Shown here in pieces: positions 1 through 5,377 of a DNA stretch of 6,874 nt; the first letter of the stretch is position 1, and each line of letters begins with the position of its first letter. Source of the stretch: an uncultured Treponema sp. (GTDB lineage: Bacteria; Spirochaetota; Spirochaetia; Treponematales; Treponemataceae); contig CAKUWD010000160.1 of the NCBI GenBank assembly GCA_934699065.1, positions 1-6,874 of the forward strand. Reading direction: 5' to 3'. The position numbers and the translations under genes were made by a program. Below the pieces are notes generated by a model. It saw nothing but the letters and a program-made list of their open reading frames with translations. It did no database searches and was not told the origin of the DNA.

Positions 1-2006
1 AGCTTATCCTTTGCATTACCACAAAGTAAATTCAACTGTAGACTAAAAAATTGTGGATGAATATTAAAATCCTCTAGACGTTGATTCCTATAAAAAACTT
101 GGCTTAAATAATTCTTTGAATATACATTAAATTCTAAAGAATTCTTTTTATCAAAATATTTAAAGTCTGGAGGTGTTGTATAAAGATCTACTACTTCACC
201 GTCTATCTCAAGAGAAATAGGAATATATGAATGATATCCTACTGCACAAACTTCATCAATTATTTGAGATAATTCAAAATTCGTTTCCTGATTTTTAATA
301 AAATCAAATTTTCGATACATTTCTTCAACATAACGTGATTTTTGATTAAAACTAAGATGATTTGGATATTTATTCGATTTATATTGGAAACTAATTATCG
401 TTCCTATTTTTGTAGTTAGCGCAGTTTTTTTCGTTTGAATATAGACTGCACCTTTTTTTGCAGATTTAGGATCATATATTTTTCCATAAATAGAAGATCC
501 ATTATTAATTTTAGTTGTTTCAATAGTAAAATTATCTGTTAACAGAAAAATACTATAGAGTCCTATTCCAAAAATACCAGAAGGCATCATCCAATTAGGC
601 ATAGATTTTTGAATATCTGTTTTTGGATTACTTCCTTTTTCACCATTAGTTATGATATATTTTAAATCTTCCAAATCAATACCAATACCATGATCTTCAA
701 TTTTTATATTTAGAATTGAATCATCTGTTTTATCTGTATTAATTGAAAAGATGATACGATAATTATCTTTTTCTTTTTTACAGATTTCTTTGAAAGTGGT
801 GTATTCTCCATTTTCGAGTTTTGATTTATTTTCAATGAAAATTCGTAGCAATGTTGCGTCTATCGAGTTTTGTAATAATTCTCTCGCAAAAACCAGTTTA
901 TTGTTATATATCCCAGATCCTTGTAAAAGATCTGTTGCTTTATTACTAGTTATAGTTAAATGTGGTATTTCATTTCCAGAAATTGTGTCAAAATTCATTA
1001 TTTTTACATCTAATTGTTTTATTATTGGTAAAGAGCAAAAAGAAACATCTGGTATTATTGAGTGCCAATTCTTTGTTTGCAGATTTATTTCATTAGAAAT
1101 CCAGCTAAACCATGCATTTGTTATTTCTCCAATTTCGATAGTTTTACATTCGGCTTTTATAGATATTTCGCTTGAGTTAATGTTTAGATTTGTAATTGAA
1201 AGATGTTTTTCAATATGTTTTAAGGAATCTGTTGGTATAGAAGGTAAAGTGGATAAAATTACAGGAGAAAATCTATTATTATCGACATCTAGAACATCTC
1301 CCAATCTTATCATACAGGCTATGAAACGTGGATGACAGTAGTCATCAAAAACTCCGTTTTGAATCTGCGGTAATTCCATTATTTTTTCAAAATTTTCCTG
1401 ATGATAGCAACATACGTCAGCTAATAAATCTATTATTCTGGTTGGAATAGATTCTGGCATAAACATAAATGAGGAAGTCTTATATGTCTCAATTACAGCC
1501 TTAGATCTTTTTGCATGTGATTTTCTAATGAATGCAGCAAAAAGGAATCTTAATGCATTAAAACTTTCTGGAGTTACATTTTCTTCTTTATAGTAGAGTT
1601 TATTCTCTTTGATACAAAATAAAATCGCGTATGGATATACATCAGAATTCTTATCTTCTTGTGCTTTTTTTAAGAAAGCAAGAAACTCTTCATTATTAAT
1701 CAATTCTGATATATCATCTTTAGAAACAAACATTCCGATATCATGAAAATATGCAGAAAATAAAAGCATCCAAATGTCTGTTGCTGATAGTTTTCTGATT
1801 TGATTATCACCTAAAATCTTTCGAATTATTTCTAGAATTGTTTCAGAATGAGAAACATCATGTAATGAAAAATGTGGAAAAACATTTACTATCAACGATA
1901 ATACGGACGGTGCATATTTTTTTGCTGTTTCCCATTGTACCCATAAATCATTGGAACTTTGAGCCTCACTTTTTTCTTTAAGCTGTATTTCGAAATAATT
2001 ATACAT
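1..2006 (-). CDS. HD domain + GHKL (Hsp90-like) ATPase protein, 3' end outside window
   Basis: The open frame of 668 codons leaves the window at its 3' end. The N-terminal part looks like an HD phosphohydrolase. It has HDVSHS at residues 49-54, HDIG at 88-91, a conserved-looking RKSHAKR near 164 and RLGDVLD with Asp about 237, giving the usual H...HD...D metal-ligand order. A GHKL ATP-binding domain follows: the N-box ARELLQNSIDA (Glu376, Asn380, Asp383), the G1 box EDHGIGI (Asp438) and the G2 box GIFGIGL (477-483). The start is the ATG at 2006, because GAGGT lies 7 bases upstream, inside the last codons of an hsdS fragment. That fragment is in the same frame and has no stop, so a longer fusion is formally possible. 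There are no membrane segments. HD plus Hsp90-like ATPase is a known architecture of uncharacterised proteins. A role in defence is inferred from the RM neighbourhood, and the HD substrate is unknown. Domain calls are strong; function is open. Confidence 0.85.
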   Translation of the reverse strand, partial: MYNYFEIQLKEKSEAQSSNDLWVQWETAKKYAPSVLSLIVNVFPHFSLHDVSHSETILEIIRKILGDNQIRKLSATDIWMLLFSAYFHDIGMFVSKDDISELINNEEFLAFLKKAQEDKNSDVYPYAILFCIKENKLYYKEENVTPESFNALRFLFAAFIRKSHAKRSKAVIETYKTSSFMFMPESIPTRIIDLLADVCCYHQENFEKIMELPQIQNGVFDDYCHPRFIACMIRLGDVLDVDNNRFSPVILSTLPSIPTDSLKHIEKHLSITNLNINSSEISIKAECKTIEIGEITNAWFSWISNEINLQTKNWHSIIPDVSFCSLPIIKQLDVKIMNFDTISGNEIPHLTITSNKATDLLQGSGIYNNKLVFARELLQNSIDATLLRIFIENKSKLENGEYTTFKEICKKEKDNYRIIFSINTDKTDDSILNIKIEDHGIGIDLEDLKYIITNGEKGSNPKTDIQKSMPNWMMPSGIFGIGLYSIFLLTDNFTIETTKINNGSSIYGKIYDPKSAKKGAVYIQTKKTALTTKIGTIISFQYKSNKYPNHLSFNQKSRYVEEMYRKFDFIKNQETNFELSQIIDEVCAVGYHSYIPISLEIDGEVVDLYTTPPDFKYFDKKNSLEFNVYSKNYLSQVFYRNQRLEDFNIHPQFFSLQLNLLCGNAKDK

Positions 2007-2012
2007 TTTTTT

Positions 2013-2053
2013 TACCTCAATTTCTCCATTCACCAACTTTGGTAGCAAAGTGT
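2013..2053 (-). repeat. 41-bp imperfect direct repeat, copy 1 (hsdS tail)
   Basis: Minus-strand sequence from ACAC to GAGGTA. By hand alignment it matches 4411-4451 at 33 of 41 positions without gaps, with the last 12 bases (GAAATTGAGGTA) identical. It codes the HsdS end TLLPKLVNGEIEV. The start of the next gene follows within 7 bases. Confidence 0.75.
2014..2018 (-). promoter_or_regulatory. Shine-Dalgarno for the HD-GHKL gene, inside an hsdS tail
   Basis: GAGGT on the minus strand, 7 A residues before the ATG at 2006. It is part of the codons for the hsdS C-terminal residues E-V, so the hsdS remnant itself provides the translation signal. It decides the start chosen for the HD-GHKL gene. 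Confidence 0.7.
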
Positions 2054-2191
2054 CATGGAGAGTTTCTAGTTGTTTGATTTCTCGTTGTGTGGCTAACACT
2101 TTTTCGAATATCGGTCTAATTATATTCTGAAACTTTGGTAATGTCTCTGTTGATGGCAGTGAAATTTCAAAATTTTCAAAATATCTGTTTT

Positions 2192-2398
2192 TTAGATTTG
2201 TGAAAATACTTCAATAAGTTCTTCTTCCTCAAAAATATGCTTTATATGTTCACTTACATTTGCCTTACTCGAACCATATAAATCCACCAGCTGAGCCTGA
2301 GTAAGCCAGACAGTTTCTCGTTCAAAACGAACATCAACAGAAATCTTTTGGTCTGCAGTCTTAAAAATCACGATTTCACTTTTATTGTCTGATGGCAT
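2192..2398 (-). pseudogene. rhuM: rhuM-type gene, 5' fragment
   Basis: The first ~62 residues resemble the N-terminus of the RhuM (virulence-associated, type I RM-linked) family. There is an opening strand region EIVIFKT, then ISVDVRF, then the helix-turn-helix-like ETVWLTQAQLVDLY and SEHIKHIFEEEEL. Family members are normally about 330 residues. Here the frame ends after 68 residues, the last few (VFSQI) coming from the joined hsdS sequence. The start ATG at 2398 is well supported by AAGGAGGT 6 bases upstream. The biochemical role of RhuM is not established to my knowledge; the family often sits between hsdM and hsdS. This copy is truncated and probably non-functional, although its ribosome binding site is intact. 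Any upstream promoter could now feed the HD-GHKL gene. Confidence 0.85.
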
Positions 2399-2404
2399 TG
2401 TTGT

Positions 2405-2412
2405 ACCTCCTT
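2405..2412 (-). promoter_or_regulatory. Strong Shine-Dalgarno of the rhuM fragment
   Basis: AAGGAGGT on the minus strand, 6 bases before the ATG at 2398. It is near-perfectly complementary to the 16S rRNA 3' end and much stronger than the signals of the AT-rich cargo genes. Confidence 0.85.
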
Positions 2413-2427
2413 GTGTTTTATAAAGAG

Positions 2428-2447
2428 GAGGGGAAGGTCTTCCCCTC
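2428..2447. other. Perfect hairpin, 9-bp arms
   Basis: GAGGGGAAG and CTTCCCCTC are perfect inverted arms around GT. In RNA this would be an 8-bp stem with a 4-base loop. It lies 29 bases upstream of the rhuM start codon. On the minus strand no clear U-run follows, only CTCTTTATAAAAC, so a classical terminator is not well supported. It could be a processing or attenuation hairpin, or the end of a transcription unit formerly located upstream. Confidence 0.55.
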
Positions 2448-2514
2448 GCTTCAACCGCCTTCGGCGTTTTCCGCTACCCCTTCTGCGGGCTCAAACGCCG
2501 CCCGCAACGCCTGC
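2428..2514. other. GC-rich patch with three hairpins between cargo and rhuM fragment
   Basis: From 2451 to 2514 about 43 of 64 bases are G or C, against AT-rich sequence on its right side. Besides the 2428-2447 hairpin it holds CGCC-TTC-GGCG (2456-2466, followed by TTTT on the plus strand) and a 7-bp stem TGCGGGC...GCCCGCA (2484-2506, 9-base loop). On the minus strand one frame reads QALRAAFEPAEGVAENAEGG and then stops at TGA. A TAG (2517-2515) directly precedes it, where the AT-rich sequence begins. It looks like the tail of a chromosomal gene cut by insertion of the cargo, or a small repeat element. I do not recognise the parent gene. Confidence 0.6.
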
Positions 2515-2541
2515 TAGAATTAATATATTTAATATACTACA

Positions 2542-3807
2542 TCAAAATGAATCAAACTTCTTAAGATCTATTGTTTGTATATCGATTTTATATACAGAAT
2601 TTAATCCTTGTAAATAATTGTATTTTGATTTATTCATTAATCCAATAATGTAATTAATAAAAGCATAACTACAATTGATAGAATCGAATTTCTCTTTCAT
2701 TTCTGGGATATATCCTCCATGAACTATCCGATTTCTTAATTCATAACTATTGGTATACCATCCATACAATGGCGTGTCTTTCTTTGTTATATCCCAATTC
2801 CCACCAAGAATTTTTGGAAGTTCAACTTTTATACGCCGGATAAAGGATATTTCTTCTAGTCTTTGTTTTATTTCATCAGTACAGAGTTTTTCTTCTGTTG
2901 ACCAATATAAAACAAGTATTTGTGTTATCAATACTTCGATGGCAGTATTTAATTCGATTAAACTTTCAACAGAATGCCCTCGTGACAGCATATATTTTGA
3001 ATCTTGCAGATGTCGTTTAAACTCATGAAAGTTGTCATCTGAATATAATGTGAGTAAACTTTGAGCTAGATAATTGTCATTAAAATCTGAATTATGTTCT
3101 CTAGGATAAGCTTGGATATTATGAAAAATCATCCAATTATAAGTTTTCCAATTTGCAATATCTACGCCTCTAAAATGAGATGCGAATTCAATATTATCAC
3201 TATTTATAGAGCAAATAGTATCGTCCTTAGAAAGAAATGCATAATTTAATAATACGTCGTTTAAATCTTGTATTGCACATTTTTGTAACAATTGTTGCAT
3301 AAAAAAAACACGCTTAGCTGCTTCTGAAAAAGATTGTACATCCTTAAACTGTTTTAGTTTAAACAGTTTCACAGTTTCCATATCATTTTTTATATCATAA
3401 TTTTTCTCATCAACTGTGAAGTTTGTTGATTTCATAAGAATTGATATTTCACATCTTGTGCGAAAAGAGTTAAAAGATCTTCTAAATTTTGGAAACTTCC
3501 CCATATAAAAGTAGGATTTTTCTTTTAACGTATCAAAATGAAAAGTGAATCCTAATTTATTACCATCGTCTAGTTTTAAGAATGTAGAAAAATTATTTTT
3601 TGTAAAAGGTATATCGATAGGTAGAATTATCCCAAATTGAAGAATAAATGAAGGTTCAATATCTTTATATATTTTTTTTGTTTGCTGATAAGTCTTTTTG
3701 TTTAATGAATAGAACTTATCTAAGTTTTTACTGTTTGACCAGCAATACTTTTTATTCAATTCATTTATATACTTAGTAATCTTTTTATTTTGTTCATTCA
3801 TTTTCAT
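2542..3807 (-). CDS. HEPN-motif protein (ApeA/Apea-like C-terminus), 421 aa
   Basis: No membrane segments or signal peptide. Residues 1-270 form a lysine-rich, probably globular region I do not recognise. Residues ~279-385 look like a HEPN helical domain: SVESLIELNTAIEVLI, a second helix KQRLEEI, and ELRNRIVHGG with Arg358 and His363. This R-x4-H motif is the hallmark of HEPN ribonucleases, and the RN..VHGG form is typical of Apea-like HEPN domains. HEPN proteins often cleave RNA on phage infection, so an abortive-infection role is plausible but inferred. The ATG at 3807 overlaps the stop of the RusA-like gene (ATGA, 3804-3807), so the two are translationally coupled. There is no good Shine-Dalgarno, and the ATG two codons on is an alternative. 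No clear terminator follows. Confidence 0.8.
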   Translation of the reverse strand: MKMNEQNKKITKYINELNKKYCWSNSKNLDKFYSLNKKTYQQTKKIYKDIEPSFILQFGIILPIDIPFTKNNFSTFLKLDDGNKLGFTFHFDTLKEKSYFYMGKFPKFRRSFNSFRTRCEISILMKSTNFTVDEKNYDIKNDMETVKLFKLKQFKDVQSFSEAAKRVFFMQQLLQKCAIQDLNDVLLNYAFLSKDDTICSINSDNIEFASHFRGVDIANWKTYNWMIFHNIQAYPREHNSDFNDNYLAQSLLTLYSDDNFHEFKRHLQDSKYMLSRGHSVESLIELNTAIEVLITQILVLYWSTEEKLCTDEIKQRLEEISFIRRIKVELPKILGGNWDITKKDTPLYGWYTNSYELRNRIVHGGYIPEMKEKFDSINCSYAFINYIIGLMNKSKYNYLQGLNSVYKIDIQTIDLKKFDSF

Positions 3808-4406
3808 ATTTCAATAAAGGTAAAACCACTATGACAAATCTTATTATAAGGTAGAAAATTATGATAAGGAAGAAGCCCCATATTTTCATAATAATCATCT
3901 TCTGTAATAATCTTATTCCAAATGCTAAAATATTGATTAACAAGTTGTTTAAAAGTTTCATTATTTGTATTGCAAGGAAAACACCATTGTCCTTGCTTTA
4001 GAAAGAATAATGTGTTTTTATGGCTATATAAAAATTCTGGATATTCTATTTGAATTTCAAACTCATCATCCCCATTTTTATCTTGCCAGTTAATTTCAAC
4101 ACTATTAAACAATGAGTCATCTAATATTATTCCATCAATGCCTACAAGAGAATCTAATATAGGTTTTATCAAATTGTCCATGTCATAAGAACTTAGATTT
4201 TTTATTCTCTTTACATTATTACATCGATACTCAATGTGCACCCAACAAAAACAAGTAATAATATAAGGACATTGTTTTGTAATAAAATGAATCTTTTCTT
4301 TCAACTTTTTCTTTTTATCTTCTTTATTTTGAAGTGAAACAGGTTCATTATAAATTGTAAAATTTATGTATGAATTTTCGAACATTGAATCCCAATTATA
4401 TTCCAT
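3804..4406 (-). CDS. RusA-like Holliday junction resolvase-fold nuclease with C-terminal extension
   Basis: The protein has 200 residues. Residues ~74-97 carry the RusA signature: YDMDNLIKPILDSL (Asp75, Asp77, Asn78, Lys81, Asp85) and ILDDSL (Asp96, Asp97). Spacing fits the E. coli RusA catalytic set Asp70/Asp72/Lys76/Asp91, mapped to 75/77/81/96, so an active metal-dependent DNA nuclease is likely. Family members are usually ~120-140 residues. Here about 80 more follow, with a C-F-P-C pair (142/145) and a final Cys191-His192. These four could bind metal, but that is speculative. The ATG at 4406 is chosen because GAGG sits 6 bases upstream; a TTG four codons earlier lies in that site. The gene is coupled to the HEPN gene by an ATGA overlap. 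RusA proteins normally come from prophages, where they resolve four-way junctions. The pairing with HEPN suggests a different, possibly defensive, role. Confidence 0.8.
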   Translation of the reverse strand: MEYNWDSMFENSYINFTIYNEPVSLQNKEDKKKKLKEKIHFITKQCPYIITCFCWVHIEYRCNNVKRIKNLSSYDMDNLIKPILDSLVGIDGIILDDSLFNSVEINWQDKNGDDEFEIQIEYPEFLYSHKNTLFFLKQGQWCFPCNTNNETFKQLVNQYFSIWNKIITEDDYYENMGLLPYHNFLPYNKICHSGFTFIEI

Positions 4407-4410
4407 CTTA

Positions 4411-4451
4411 TACCTCAATTTCGTGATTCATCAATTTTGATGGCAAGGTGT
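4411..4451 (-). repeat. 41-bp imperfect direct repeat, copy 2 (hsdS tail)
   Basis: Partner of 2013-2053 (33/41 identical by eye, same length, final 12 bases identical). Here the hsdS stop TAA is present directly after it. The two copies enclose the membrane-distal cargo, the GC-rich patch and the rhuM/hsdS junction. Confidence 0.75.
4412..4416 (-). promoter_or_regulatory. Shine-Dalgarno of the RusA-like gene within the hsdS remnant
   Basis: GAGGT on the minus strand, followed by ATAAG and the ATG at 4406. It fixes the start of the RusA-like gene at 4406 and is borrowed from the hsdS tail, as at 2014-2018. Confidence 0.75.
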
Positions 4452-4468
4452 AACGAATACATATTTTT

Positions 4469-5329
4469 TTAATAATCAGATATTTGTTTTATTAGATTTT
4501 GATAATCAATAATCAAAGAAATCTGTTTATGCAAAGATTTATATAAAACTACATAAGGAACAATTATATTACCTCTTAATTGATTATTGTCAAATTTAGT
4601 AATCCAATTTTGATTTTTATTATCTTTTATCATCTCAATAGCTAAATCACCAAGAGTTTTGTTACCTGCTGTGATTTTTTTATTTGCAATTATTCCTTCA
4701 CAAACATCATTCATTTTTATTTCTTTAATAAAGGAGATGATGATATCTCTTATTTTTGGATAATGAAAAAAATTAATTTCAGATAACATTCTTAATAAAT
4801 CATTTTCTAATTTCTTCTCATTTTCATAGAAAACCACAATTTTAGACTTTTGGAGCTTTGTTATCAAAAGACTTGAATAATATAAATCTTGAATATCTTC
4901 AAATGAAAAATTCAAATTTAAACTTTGTGTTTTACTAATTGGAGTAGTTAATTCTTGAAAAGAAGTAATATAATCGGTAATACTGATTTGAACGAGGCTA
5001 TTTAATCTAATTATTTTTTCTTTTTCTTCTCTAATATCTTTTTCCAAATTATGCTTATCTAATATTCTTTGAATAAACATAATTGTAATAATTAATCCGT
5101 ATATATTTGTACCTAGACCAATAGAAATATTATTATAAACTTCTCGATTGTTGATACTAAAAGGGAAAAATGGGAAAAAAATTAGCAATGTTGCTATGAG
5201 AAATAATGGAATTGAAATTTTTACAGAAATTGTATTAAAACATTTTTTAGGAAAATCAAAAATGAATAAAAATGGTATTACATAAAAAAATATTAATTCA
5301 AGCAATATAAATAATAAATTAATTATCAT
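4469..5329 (-). CDS. Uncharacterised three-pass membrane protein, 286 aa
   Basis: I do not recognise the family. Three hydrophobic segments are visible at residues ~2-24, 38-57 and 68-86; the third contains GLGTNIYGLIITIMF. A charged stretch after 88 (DKHNLEKDIREEKEKI) may form a short coiled coil, and a soluble, probably cytoplasmic domain of ~190 residues follows. Membrane-anchored proteins with a cytoplasmic sensor or effector domain are common in defence islands, but nothing here proves that. The ATG at 5329 has AAGGA 8 bases upstream (5342-5338). The gene lies 48 bases after the hsdS stop and is very AT-rich, unlike the central part of hsdS. It appears to sit inside a disturbed hsdS 3' end, since an hsdS tail remnant follows its stop. 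Co-transcription with hsdS and the RusA-like/HEPN pair is likely. Confidence 0.75.
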   Translation of the reverse strand: MIINLLFILLELIFFYVIPFLFIFDFPKKCFNTISVKISIPLFLIATLLIFFPFFPFSINNREVYNNISIGLGTNIYGLIITIMFIQRILDKHNLEKDIREEKEKIIRLNSLVQISITDYITSFQELTTPISKTQSLNLNFSFEDIQDLYYSSLLITKLQKSKIVVFYENEKKLENDLLRMLSEINFFHYPKIRDIIISFIKEIKMNDVCEGIIANKKITAGNKTLGDLAIEMIKDNKNQNWITKFDNNQLRGNIIVPYVVLYKSLHKQISLIIDYQNLIKQISDY

Positions 5330-5337
5330 AAATCTTT

Positions 5338-5342
5338 TCCTT
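5338..5342 (-). promoter_or_regulatory. Shine-Dalgarno of the membrane protein gene
   Basis: AAGGA on the minus strand, 8 bases before the ATG at 5329. It supports the chosen start. The surrounding 48-base gap is nearly all A and T, and I see no convincing -35/-10 pair at standard spacing. Confidence 0.6.
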
Positions 5343-5377
5343 GTGATTTTAATAAATTGTATTAATAATTTGTGTTA

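Larger units (their letters stand above)
2013..2207 (-). pseudogene. hsdS: hsdS 3' fragment (type I RM specificity subunit C-terminus)
   Basis: About 65 codons with no start of their own. The translation contains FEISLPSTETLPKFQ, then a helical IIRPIFEKVLATQREIKQLE, then DTLLPKLVNGEIEV. This is the classic end of an HsdS second target-recognition domain and its C-terminal conserved coiled-coil helix. At the upstream end the frame hits a TGA at 2213-2211 within rhuM sequence, so the fragment starts at a recombination or deletion junction at about 2200-2212. The normal stop after GEIEV is missing. The frame continues through Lys-Lys into the ATG of the HD-GHKL gene. It cannot make a working HsdS; it is a relic of an earlier hsdS allele. 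Confidence 0.85.
4408..4458 (-). pseudogene. hsdS: hsdS 3'-end remnant upstream of the RusA-like gene
   Basis: One minus-strand frame reads IRYTLPSKLMNHEIEV and stops at TAA (4410-4408). It matches the HsdS terminus IRDTLLPKLMNGEIEV in pattern. It is too short to be a gene and lies in the gap between the membrane protein stop and the RusA-like start. It differs from both other hsdS tails in the window, so it derives from another allele. Its E-I-E-V codons contain the GAGG that serves the next gene. Confidence 0.75.

Noticed and set aside
790..1335. 181-codon open frame on the plus strand
   Set aside because: It lies fully antisense to the HD-GHKL gene, whose minus-strand frame shows clear ATPase motifs. 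No ribosome binding site or recognisable domain; a shadow frame.
2456..2470. Hairpin CGCC-TTC-GGCG followed by TTTT as a plus-strand terminator
   Set aside because: Stem of only 4 bp, T-run of 4, and no plus-strand gene for it to serve; listed only as part of the GC-rich patch.
2411..2617. Plus-strand open frame of 68 codons across the GC-rich patch
   Set aside because: Composition-driven (many Arg/Pro), crosses the cargo boundary and enters the HEPN gene antisense; no domain seen.
5330..5377. Possible promoter (TTGATA...TACAAT) before the membrane protein gene
   Set aside because: Spacing is about 14 bases, too short, and the stretch is nearly all A/T so such matches arise by chance.
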